Shown here: positions 13,602-20,984 of the stretch, in pieces
How positions within the stretch are numbered: the stretch's first letter is position 1
How the letters are laid out: the number at the start of each line of letters is the position of its first letter
Assembly (NCBI GenBank): GCA_900540995.1
Contig: UQHO01000030.1
Span: 1-26,646, forward strand
DNA: 26,646 nucleotides
Direction: 5' to 3'
From: an uncultured Collinsella sp.
GTDB taxonomy: Bacteria > Actinomycetota > Coriobacteriia > Coriobacteriales > Coriobacteriaceae
Notes under the pieces: generated by a model
What the model saw: only the letters and a program-made list of their open reading frames with translations
What the model was told of the DNA's origin: nothing
Database searches by the model: none
Made by a program: the position numbers and the translations under genes

Positions 13602-14504
13602 ATGTCCAACCATCAGCACACGCTTATCATCGACGGCACCTCGGGCATCAGCGGCGATATGACCGTCGCATCCCTGCTCGATCTGGGCGCCAGCGAGGAG
13701 CACCTGCGCGAACAGCTCGCCACGCTGCCGGTCGACGGCTTTACGATCGCCGTCACGCGTGCAAACAAGCATGGCATCGACGTCTGCGATTTCAACGTCC
13801 AGCTTGCAGAGGAGCTCGAGAACCACGATCACGATATGGCCTGGCTCTACGGCAACGAAGCAGCTGCCGAGCACGCGCACGAGCACCACCATCATGACCA
13901 TGGTGAGCACGAGCACTGCCATGAGCACGCGCACGACCACGGCCATGGCCACGAGGGCCATCATCACGCCCACCACCATCACCATCGTTCTTTGGCGGAC
14001 GTCACCGCCATCATCGACGGCTCGCAGCTAAGCGATGGCGCTAAGCGTCGTGCGCTCGCCATCTTTACCGCGCTCGCCGCCGCCGAGGCCAAGGCCCACG
14101 GCAAAACGCCCGAGACCGTCATGTTCCACGAGGTGGGCGCCATCGACTCCATCGTTGACATCTGCTCGGTCGCCATCTGCCTCGACGACCTGGGCATCGA
14201 GGAGATTGTCGTCGAGTCGCTCTCCGAGGGCCACGGAACCATTCGCTGCGCCCACGGCCTTATGCCCATCCCGGTGCCCGCCGTCGTCAACCTATGCCAA
14301 GCAGGCAATATCGCCCTCACGCCCGCACCGGTCGCCGGCGAGCTCGTGACGCCCACGGGCGCCGCCATCGTCACCGCGCTGCGCACGTCCGACCAACTGC
14401 CCTCACGCTACCGCATCGAAGCCGTCGGCTACGGCGCCGGCAAGCGCCCCTACGAGGGTTGCTCCGGCACGCTCCGTTGTCTACTCGTTCACGTGGATGC
14501 ATAG
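13602..14504 (+). CDS. larC: LarC N-terminal part (LarC1), His-rich, without the C-terminal domain
   Basis: LarC inserts nickel into the pincer nucleotide in a CTP-dependent reaction. This 300-residue product carries the N-terminal half only: IDGTSGISGDM (10-20), FHEVGAIDSIVDI (175-187), EGHGTIRCAHG and PVAGELVTPTGAAI (243-256), ending with GYGAGKRPYEGC and 13 more residues. Residues 91-128 contain 23 histidines and would bind Ni. In Lactiplantibacillus a ribosomal frameshift joins LarC1 to the CTP-binding LarC2. Here the stop at 14504 is followed two bases later by a tetR start, and I find no LarC2 sequence in any frame. The LarC2 part is absent, encoded elsewhere, or lost. Confidence 0.88.
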   Translation: MSNHQHTLIIDGTSGISGDMTVASLLDLGASEEHLREQLATLPVDGFTIAVTRANKHGIDVCDFNVQLAEELENHDHDMAWLYGNEAAAEHAHEHHHHDHGEHEHCHEHAHDHGHGHEGHHHAHHHHHRSLADVTAIIDGSQLSDGAKRRALAIFTALAAAEAKAHGKTPETVMFHEVGAIDSIVDICSVAICLDDLGIEEIVVESLSEGHGTIRCAHGLMPIPVPAVVNLCQAGNIALTPAPVAGELVTPTGAAIVTALRTSDQLPSRYRIEAVGYGAGKRPYEGCSGTLRCLLVHVDA

Positions 14505-14506
14505 CC

Positions 14507-15046
14507 ATGGATGCCCGCAAAGAAAAAAGTCGCGCTGCCATCGTTGCAGCGTTCTCCGAGCTGCTACGCGAAGAGGATTACGGCAAGATTACCGTCGGCG
14601 ACATCATCGCTCGCGCCCATGTGGGTCGGGCCACGTTCTACGGCCTCTTCAAGAGCAAAGACTACCTACTGTCCGAGCTCGTGAGCGACATCTGCACCCA
14701 CGCCCTCGACGACGATGGCACGCCACTCGACGACCCGCTCGTGCAGGTCGAGCATATCCTCAACAACCTCTGGGAACGCCGTCAAGGCGTACGAGCCCTC
14801 GTAGCCGGCGCCGGCTCACGCGTCTTCGCCGACTGCCTACGCAAGACCATCATGTCACGAGCAGCCGAAACCGTCCCTACCGACCCAAACGGTCCCGCCG
14901 CCACCATGGACCGAAGCTTCCTGCTACACCACATAGCCTCAAGCTTCGTAGGAATGGTCCAATGGTGGGCCTGGCACAACTTCCAAGCAGATAAGGCCGA
15001 AGTAGCCAAAGACTACCTCTCAGCCATAAAACCCCTCTTCAGCTAA
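14507..15046 (+). CDS. TetR/AcrR-family regulator
   Basis: A 179-residue TetR-type regulator. The N-terminal helix-turn-helix spans about residues 24-50 (KITVGDIIARAHVGRATFYG), followed by the typical FKSKDYLLSELV and a helical ligand-binding domain with no recognisable enzyme motif. The ATG at 14507 follows the larC stop by two bases, so the two are translationally linked. Its place at the end of larB-larC and the palindromes upstream of larB suggest that it controls its own operon, and possibly the convergent larA unit. In Lactiplantibacillus the known lar regulator is instead a Crp/Fnr protein, so a TetR here would be a different solution. Confidence 0.88.
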   Translation: MDARKEKSRAAIVAAFSELLREEDYGKITVGDIIARAHVGRATFYGLFKSKDYLLSELVSDICTHALDDDGTPLDDPLVQVEHILNNLWERRQGVRALVAGAGSRVFADCLRKTIMSRAAETVPTDPNGPAATMDRSFLLHHIASSFVGMVQWWAWHNFQADKAEVAKDYLSAIKPLFS

Positions 15047-15076
15047 GTAACTATCCCTTCCCAAGGTGGGAGCCCA

Positions 15077-15143
15077 ATCCCAAAGTGCGGATCCCATTCC
15101 AAAGTTCCGCTCCGCTCATGACGCCACGCATCCCAAAGTGTCG
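15077..15143. repeat. Three spaced copies of a CCAAAGT motif
   Basis: ATCCCAAAGTGCGG (15077-15090), ATTCCAAAGTTCCG (15096-15109) and ATCCCAAAGTGTCG (15130-15143) are direct copies starting 19 and 34 bases apart. A weaker form, CCCAAGGTGGG, is near 15060. They lie in the 340-base gap between tetR and the aquaporin gene, where I see no convincing gene. Function unknown. Confidence 0.45.
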
Positions 15144-15239
15144 ACAACAGCCCAGCGCCCCTATCAGCAACAAGCCCCTCCCATCCAAATTCAGATATAT
15201 ACGTTGGGTTGCTTGTTCCAACGCGACTAAAATCCCGCA

Positions 15240-15364
15240 GCCGTCCGCATGGGGTAACTTCCCAGCGCATTCCGCAGGACGCAAAAAGGCTCGCCGCACG
15301 AAGTGCGCAGCGAGCCTTTTTGCATGTCCGAGGACGCGCTGGGAAGTTACCCCATGCGGACGGC
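15240..15364. terminator. Long composite hairpin, bidirectional terminator (copy A)
   Basis: Outer arms 15240-15268 and 15336-15364 are perfectly complementary over 29 bp. Inside, a 14-bp stem (15281-15294 with 15310-15323) ends in T5 on both strands, as a terminator between the convergent tetR and aquaporin genes should. The top is GCAC-GAA-GTGC. Between outer and inner stems an internal loop can form TCC/GGA and GGAC/GTCC pairs. The core is shared with copy B at 17763-17889, but the outer 25 bp are not. Confidence 0.85.
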
Positions 15365-15386
15365 GAACAATATATGTAGCCTCAGA

Positions 15387-16118
15387 CTAGAACATACCCA
15401 AGAAACCATGCACAAACAGCGCGGCCAGAGCGGCACCAACAAACGGAGCAATGCCAGGAACAAGCAGGCCGTACTTCCAGTTGTTGTCGGCCTTGTTCTT
15501 GATCGGCAGCACCTGATAAGCCATGCGAGGACCAAGGTCACGAGCCTGGTTCATGGCGAAGCCGGTGATGCCGCCCATGCCCATGCCAACGGCCCAAACG
15601 ATCAGGCCGACGCAGATAGCGAGCATCAGAACGTTCTCACCAGCGCGGCTAGCAGCGGCGAGAATAGCGCTGATGAACACGAAGGTGCAGATAGCCTCGC
15701 AGAAGAAGTTGCGAGCATAGTTCGTGCCCTCGGTGGTGGGGTTGGTCGAGAAGATGTTGCGCTGGGCAACGGGGTCGACGACGCCCTCGGAAGCCTTGAA
15801 CTCATCGGCATACATAAGCCAAGCGATTACAGCGCCCACAAAGCCGCCGAGCATATCGGCAATCATGAAGGGGATGCAGCTGCTCCACGGCACCAGGCCT
15901 ACGATGCACTGGGCAAGCACCATAGCCGGGTTCATGCACACGGCGCCGCCAAAGACAAACAGGCAGACCGAGATGCCAAAAGACCAGGTAGTGATGGCAA
16001 ACATGTGGCCGGAGCCCTGATACTTGGTGCCCTTGAGCACGGTATCGCAGTGCACGCCCACGCCAAAGATGATCATGAGGGCCGTTGCGCCGAATTCGCA
16101 GAGGAGTTTGGTAAGCAT
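15387..16118 (-). CDS. Aquaglyceroporin-family channel, probable lactate channel (LarD-like)
   Basis: A 243-residue major intrinsic protein with six predicted membrane helices and two half-helix loops. The first pore motif is NPA (63-65). The second is NQA (190-192) in AMNQARDLGPR, where most members have NPARD. The family moves water, glycerol or small acids. It lies 49 bases downstream of larA on the same strand, which matches the lactic-acid channel LarD of the Lactiplantibacillus lar operon, so a lactate role is likely but unproven. AAGG precedes the ATG. Its message ends at the long hairpin 15240-15364. A glycerol facilitator is the alternative. Confidence 0.85.
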   Translation of the reverse strand: MLTKLLCEFGATALMIIFGVGVHCDTVLKGTKYQGSGHMFAITTWSFGISVCLFVFGGAVCMNPAMVLAQCIVGLVPWSSCIPFMIADMLGGFVGAVIAWLMYADEFKASEGVVDPVAQRNIFSTNPTTEGTNYARNFFCEAICTFVFISAILAAASRAGENVLMLAICVGLIVWAVGMGMGGITGFAMNQARDLGPRMAYQVLPIKNKADNNWKYGLLVPGIAPFVGAALAALFVHGFLGMF

Positions 16119-16167
16119 AAAACCTTATCTTTCTTGTCGGTTATAAACGATTCGTTTAGTCCGCGCG

Positions 16168-17445
16168 CTAGTGCTGAGCGACAACAACGCCCAGGCCATC
16201 GGGAATGACGGCCACCTTGGCATCGGCACCCTTCATCTCAAAGGCGAGCTTGAGCGCCTCCTCGAGGGTGTTGACCGGCGTCATGTGCATATCCTTGATC
16301 ATCTGGTGATCGCACAGGTCGGTGACCATGATCACAGGGTGATGCGCCAGGATGCGGGCAAAGATCTGGCTCGTCCACTGGTCGGGCAGGGTCTCGTCCT
16401 TAGGACGGTCGATACAGGCGCGCTCAAACTCTGCCGGATCGTTGTCGGCGATGTTGTGATAGAAGCCCTCGCCGCCGTGACCGTCGGCACAACCGGCGAC
16501 GTCGATGATCACACCGCCCTCGGGAAGCGTGGCCTCGGCAGAGCACATGCCCTTCACGGCCTGGTAGATGTTCTGGTCGAGCGGGTAGCCGCCGTTGGTG
16601 GTGATGGCAATCTCGCACTCGACGGGCTCAACGCCGGCAAGGCTCTTTACGAACTCGCAGCCAGCCTCGTGTGCCTTATGGATGTCGCCGGCGAAGGAGC
16701 CAATGACCTCGTGCTTGCCGTTGAGCACCACGTTGAGCACAAAGGCAAGGTGAGCCATCTCGGCAGCGGCAAACATGTCCTCGCTCACGTGGTTGTGGCA
16801 CAGGTTGCCGGCACGCGAATGGGAATCATTCACAAACTGACCGTTATGGTTGTACATGATGGTCTTGTAGCTGGCGATGCCAGGCAGGACGGACTTGCGG
16901 CTACCAGAAAAACCAGCAAAGAAGTGCGGCTCAATAAAGCCCTCGGCAAGCAGCAGATCGCAATCGGCGGCAATCTTGTTGATGATGCACTCGCCACCAG
17001 AAGGCAGGGTGCCGATCTTTTTCATCATGCTGTCGTCAGTCGCGACGTGCATAACGATTTCCTCGTTGGCAACGATCTCCTCGCCGTACTTGTTGACGAG
17101 CTCCTCGTGCGTCGACGGACGATGCATACCCGTAGCAACCAAAATACGCACGCGCGCCTCAGGCGCAGCGGAATGGATGTGATGCAGCAGAATAGGCATC
17201 GTCACACGCGAGGGAACGGGACGCGTATGGTCGGAGCTAATGATGACAATATCCTTTTTGCCAGCACAAAGCTCCTCGAGTGAAGGCGAGCCATAAGGGT
17301 TGGCAAGCGACTCCTCTACCAGCTCTTCCTGCGATTTCGTGGTCTTAAACTCGTTTTGATGACCCTCCATCACACCCGCGAAGTTCTTATCCTCGAGCTC
17401 CAAATGCAACGTCTTGTGGTCAAACGGCAGTTCACATTCAAACAA
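16168..17445 (-). CDS. larA: Lactate racemase family protein, TTG start
   Basis: LarA interconverts D- and L-lactate (or related 2-hydroxyacids) using a nickel-pincer cofactor. The catalytic residues can all be placed. SSDHTRP holds the first catalytic His. In PHFFAGFSGSRKSV the second His lies ten residues before the Lys that bonds the cofactor. A further His follows 16 residues later in TIMYNH. These spacings match His174, Lys184 and His200 of the Lactiplantibacillus enzyme. No ATG fits the N-terminus. The TTG at 17445, with GGAAGAGGG upstream, gives 425 residues against 424 for that enzyme. Homologues racemise other 2-hydroxyacids, so the exact substrate is open. The aquaporin gene follows. 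Confidence 0.88.
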   Translation of the reverse strand: MFECELPFDHKTLHLELEDKNFAGVMEGHQNEFKTTKSQEELVEESLANPYGSPSLEELCAGKKDIVIISSDHTRPVPSRVTMPILLHHIHSAAPEARVRILVATGMHRPSTHEELVNKYGEEIVANEEIVMHVATDDSMMKKIGTLPSGGECIINKIAADCDLLLAEGFIEPHFFAGFSGSRKSVLPGIASYKTIMYNHNGQFVNDSHSRAGNLCHNHVSEDMFAAAEMAHLAFVLNVVLNGKHEVIGSFAGDIHKAHEAGCEFVKSLAGVEPVECEIAITTNGGYPLDQNIYQAVKGMCSAEATLPEGGVIIDVAGCADGHGGEGFYHNIADNDPAEFERACIDRPKDETLPDQWTSQIFARILAHHPVIMVTDLCDHQMIKDMHMTPVNTLEEALKLAFEMKGADAKVAVIPDGLGVVVAQH

Positions 17446-17566
17446 TGACGAGCGCCCTCTTCCTTTCAACTGACACACTAGATAAACCTTTGGAAGGATA
17501 CGCCGCCCACCGAAAAACACCACCGTCCACCGACTCATTAACACAACGTTCATATTTGACCCACAA

Positions 17567-17601
17567 CAAAACGGCCGCGATCCCAAACGGGACCGCGGCC
17601 G
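17567..17601 (-). terminator. Terminator upstream of larA
   Basis: A 13-bp stem (17572-17584 with 17589-17601; CGGCCGCGATCCC and near-complement) is followed on the minus strand by TTTTGTTG. Its only mismatch becomes G-U in the minus-strand RNA. It is a second stop for transcription coming from ppc before larA. The stretch 17605-17750 holds two tiny GCGC-rich hairpins and nothing else I recognise. Confidence 0.75.
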
Positions 17602-17762
17602 CTACAGTCACAAGGTCAGAAGCGCCAAATGCATCTCAATCCCGATCGATAAGACGCTAGGCGCGAAGCGCCAAACGCGCCGCCGGGACAGACCCCATCC
17701 AAAATGCGCGAAGCGCGCCATCTTTTACCCAGCCAGTAATCCGCCGAAGACCGGACATCGCA

Positions 17763-17889
17763 GGGGCCGCCGTATGTTTGCTTTCCGGCGCACTCCGCAG
17801 GACGCAAAAAGCCCTCGCCGCACGAAGTGCGCAGCGAGGGCTTCTTGCATGTCCGAGGACGCGCCGGAAAGCAAACATACGGCGGCCCC
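17763..17889 (-). terminator. Long composite hairpin, ppc terminator (copy B)
   Basis: Outer arms 17763-17791 and 17861-17889 pair perfectly over 29 bp. The core is nearly the same as copy A (15269-15335). The inner stem here is one pair longer, with changes on both sides that keep pairing (GCCC with GGGC against GGC with GCC in A). T5 is intact only on the minus strand; the plus-strand tract is broken by a C (CTTCTTG), which becomes a G-U pair in the minus-strand RNA. This fits a one-way terminator for ppc, whose stop is 25 bases away. Confidence 0.85.
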
Positions 17890-17913
17890 GGACAGCGACC
17901 ACAGGGCTATCGA

Positions 17914-20739
17914 TTACCCCGTGTTCTGCAGACCTGCCGAGACGCCGGTCACAGTCGAAAGAATCAGGCTCATGTACTCGGCCTTCTTCTCCTCGGCCAT
18001 CTCGTCCTGGTTCATACGCACCTCGCGAAGGGCGCGGACCTGGGCGATGGACAGAGCGTCGACGTAGGGGTTGCGCACGCGAACGGCACAGCCGAGCACG
18101 CGACGGCGCTGCAGCGGCCACTCGTCACCGACGATGGCAAGGACCCACTTACGCGTGAGCTGCATCTCGGTAAAGACCTTCTCGGACAGATCCTGGCGAT
18201 CGCCCAGGTGCAGATACATCTTGGCGATGCGCTGATCGGTCTTGGCGATCGACATCTCGATGTTGTCGATAAAGGTGCGGAAGAACGGCCATTCCTGGTA
18301 GGCAGCCTTGAGCTGGTCAAGATCGCCCAACTGCTCGCAAGCGGTGCCCAGGCCGTACCAAGCGGCCAGGTTAATGCGCGCCTGGCTCCAGCTGAAGATC
18401 CACGGAATGGTACGCAGGTCATCGAGCGACTTGGCGCCCAGACCGCGCTTGGCGGGACGTGAGCCGATCGGCAGCAGACCGACCTCGGTCAGCGGCGTCA
18501 CGGTCGAGAACCACGGTGTAAAGTCCTCGGTGTTCAGCAGGTCCAGATAGCGCTCGTGGCTTGCGGCGTTAAGCTTCTCGGCCATATCCCAGAACTTCTG
18601 CGTGGTCTCGGTGTTGGTCTTCTCGACACTCGGGGCCGACTGCAAAAGCGTTGCGGCGGCAACGGACTCAACGTGGCGCTGAGCCAGCGTGCGGTTGCCG
18701 TAACGGGCAAAGATGACCTCGCCCTGCTCGGTGAGCTTAAAGAAGCAGTTGACCGAACCCTTGGGCTGCGCCAGCACGGCCTTGTTGGCCGGGCCGCCGC
18801 CACGGCCCACGGCACCGCCGCGACCGTGCATGAGCACCAGGTCGATATCGTTCTTCTCGGCCCACTTGGCGATGAGCTCCTGCGCGGAATGCAGCGCGAG
18901 CATGGCCGTGGTAGGACCGGCATCCTTGGAGGAGTCGGAATAGCCCAGCATGACCTCCATGCGGCGGTTGGTCTGGGCAAGACGCTTTTGCACCACGGGC
19001 AGCGTAAGCATCTGGTCGAGCACGTCGACGCAGCCCTCGAGGTCCTCGAGCTGCTCGAACAGCGGGATCACGTCGAGCTCGGGGACATCCTCCTCGTGTG
19101 CAAAGGACAGGTGGGCAAGCTCAAAGACGTCGGCCACATGCTGGGCGCTCTTGGTGAACGAGATGATGTAGCGGTGCGCCATCTTCTTGCCGTAGCGCTT
19201 TTGGATGGAGCCGATAGCGCGGAAGGTATCGATGACCTCGCGCGTCATGGGCTGCAGATCGCCATGGATACCGTTCTCGTGAATATCCTTGAGGGCGCGG
19301 GCGTGCACCACGGAGTGCTGACGGAACTCCATCTCGACCATATGGAAGCCGAAGGACTCGACCTGCCAGATGATGGTCTGGACCGGGCCGTAGGCAGCAC
19401 GGACGGCACCGCAGGCAGCCAGCGAGCGCTGGACGACGCGCAGATCCTCCAGGAACTCATCGGCGCTGTGGTACATGGTGTCGGTGATACGGCGCACGGT
19501 GGCGTTCAGACGGTCGGCCATGACGAGCATGACGGCGCGATGCGGCTCGTGCTCGGAGATCAGCTCAGCACGTGCGGTGTACTGGGTGCTCATCTCGACC
19601 TGATGGTTCCACAGGTTGATGAGCTCGGCAGACGGCTTGCTGTAGGTGGCCTCGAGCGTGAGGTTGCGGCCGATGCGGCGGCACTTGTCCTCGAGCTTGA
19701 GCACCATGTGGGTGAAGTACTTGGCGGCGACCTCACGGCTCACCTTGGCGGTGACGTTGGGGTTACCGTCGCGGTCGGAACCGATCCAGCTGCCGGGATG
19801 GAAGAACGCCGGGCACAGCGGCGGCACGGTGCCGGCCTTGTCGCCCAGCACCCAGTCGTCAAAGCGACGATAGATAACGGGGATGACGTCGAACAGCGTG
19901 TTATCGAAGATGTCAATGATGGTATCGGCTTCCTCGACCGGCGTGGGCTTCTTGAGCGCGATGGGGCTCGTACGCACCAGGGCGTCAATCTCCTGCAGCA
20001 TATGGCGCTCGTTCTCCACCAGGTCGGAGCCGCCCAGACGGGGACGCTCCTCCAGCAGGTTGGAGATACGGCGAATCTTGCCCTCGACGGCCTTGCGACG
20101 GGCCTCGGTGGGATGCGCGGTAAAGACGGGATGGAACTCAAGCTTGCCGAGCAGTTCGTTGGCGCCCTCGACGCCCAGCTCATTCACCAGCTGGTGATAA
20201 GCGACGGTGAGCTCGTTGGCGGGATCGACCTCGGTATCGGTCGACGCACCGGCCTCGCGCTCGCGCAGCTGCGCCACACGGTAGTTCTCCTCCGACAGGT
20301 TTGCCAGGTGGAAGAAGCTCGTAAAGGCGCGAACGATGACCTGCTGCTTATCGAGCGGCAAGCTGTCGATCAGATCGACGACCTCACGGAACGCCACGGC
20401 GGTGGACTCGTCGGCGGTGGGCACGCCCTGCTCGTCGACGGCCTCGTCGGCAGCGCGGGTACCGGGGTTGCCGGCATTGGCCACAATCTCGGCCGACAGG
20501 ATCTTGTCGAACAGGTCCGCGATCTCAGGATCATACTCGCTAAGCACACGACGCTCCAGGCGCAGGAACAGCGCCAGATTGTCGCGCAGCTCCTCGGGGA
20601 TCTCGATCTCGGCGAGACGCTCCCTGGACTCGGCATTCGAGCCGATTCGGTTAACGAGGCGGTTGACCACGGCAGCGACGCGCGCCGCGGCTTCGGGTAC
20701 AGACTGGTTGCTTAGGTTCTCAGCCACGTTTCCTCCCAT
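17914..20739 (-). CDS. ppc: Phosphoenolpyruvate carboxylase
   Basis: PEPC adds bicarbonate to phosphoenolpyruvate to give oxaloacetate, refilling the C4 pool. The 941-residue product has the catalytic FTAHPTEARRK with His209, the PEP-binding GSDRDGNPNV, the GYSDSSKDAG motif, the Gly-rich loop HGRGGAVGRGGGPA, and the invariant C-terminal QNTG, so it is complete. At the start, ATG at 20739 has GAAGGAGGA directly against it, while a GTG four codons later (20727) has GGGAGG at short spacing; either may be used. It is transcribed alone, with a -10 at 20772-20777 and a strong hairpin terminator. Confidence 0.97.
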   Translation of the reverse strand: MGGNVAENLSNQSVPEAAARVAAVVNRLVNRIGSNAESRERLAEIEIPEELRDNLALFLRLERRVLSEYDPEIADLFDKILSAEIVANAGNPGTRAADEAVDEQGVPTADESTAVAFREVVDLIDSLPLDKQQVIVRAFTSFFHLANLSEENYRVAQLREREAGASTDTEVDPANELTVAYHQLVNELGVEGANELLGKLEFHPVFTAHPTEARRKAVEGKIRRISNLLEERPRLGGSDLVENERHMLQEIDALVRTSPIALKKPTPVEEADTIIDIFDNTLFDVIPVIYRRFDDWVLGDKAGTVPPLCPAFFHPGSWIGSDRDGNPNVTAKVSREVAAKYFTHMVLKLEDKCRRIGRNLTLEATYSKPSAELINLWNHQVEMSTQYTARAELISEHEPHRAVMLVMADRLNATVRRITDTMYHSADEFLEDLRVVQRSLAACGAVRAAYGPVQTIIWQVESFGFHMVEMEFRQHSVVHARALKDIHENGIHGDLQPMTREVIDTFRAIGSIQKRYGKKMAHRYIISFTKSAQHVADVFELAHLSFAHEEDVPELDVIPLFEQLEDLEGCVDVLDQMLTLPVVQKRLAQTNRRMEVMLGYSDSSKDAGPTTAMLALHSAQELIAKWAEKNDIDLVLMHGRGGAVGRGGGPANKAVLAQPKGSVNCFFKLTEQGEVIFARYGNRTLAQRHVESVAAATLLQSAPSVEKTNTETTQKFWDMAEKLNAASHERYLDLLNTEDFTPWFSTVTPLTEVGLLPIGSRPAKRGLGAKSLDDLRTIPWIFSWSQARINLAAWYGLGTACEQLGDLDQLKAAYQEWPFFRTFIDNIEMSIAKTDQRIAKMYLHLGDRQDLSEKVFTEMQLTRKWVLAIVGDEWPLQRRRVLGCAVRVRNPYVDALSIAQVRALREVRMNQDEMAEEKKAEYMSLILSTVTGVSAGLQNTG

Positions 20740-20771
20740 TCCTCCTTCTATGCACGTAACATGCGGTATTC

Positions 20772-20777
20772 ATTATA
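20772..20777 (-). promoter_or_regulatory. ppc promoter, -10 hexamer
   Basis: The minus strand reads a perfect TATAAT 32 bases upstream of the ppc start. The -35 at 17 bases is weak (GTCGAA). Confidence 0.5.
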
Positions 20778-20891
20778 GGCACTCGGCAAAAACTTTCGAC
20801 GCTGATTGCGCTTTACCACACAAAAGTATTTTCTGCATTGCAAGGGTTTTTGCTCTAAATGGTCGTATTTCTCGGTGGACGGCATACGTAA

Positions 20892-20927
20892 ACGGGGGCA
20901 TTCCGCATAAAAGCGAAACACCCCCGT
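20892..20927 (-). terminator. hisS terminator
   Basis: ACGGGGG (20892-20898) and CCCCCGT (20921-20927) enclose a partly paired GCATTCCGC/GCGAAA interior. On the minus strand TTTACG follows. It lies 58 bases after the hisS stop. Confidence 0.65.
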
Positions 20928-20984
20928 AACAATTACTCTCCATGAGCAGGGCACGTTAGCAGGCCCGCAGCTCAAAAAGATGCG

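Noticed and set aside
13865..13990. Dense CAC/CAT-rich stretch as a nucleotide repeat or CRISPR-like array
   Set aside because: It is the in-frame His-rich segment of LarC, with no regular repeat-spacer pattern.
14294..14506. Upstream extension of the tetR frame
   Set aside because: It is Arg- and His-rich and overlaps larC in another frame; ATG 14507 gives a normal TetR N-terminus directly after the larC stop.
15043..15270. 75-codon minus-strand frame that begins in the arm of the long hairpin
   Set aside because: It starts inside the composite hairpin and runs through the CCAAAGT repeats; no convincing ribosome-binding site, no recognisable family.
17605..17750. Short GCGC hairpins (GGCGCGAAGCGCC, TGCGCGAAGCGCGCC) as a possible attachment site or small RNA
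   Set aside because: Each stem is only 5-6 bp with no U-run or partner site; too little to support a feature.
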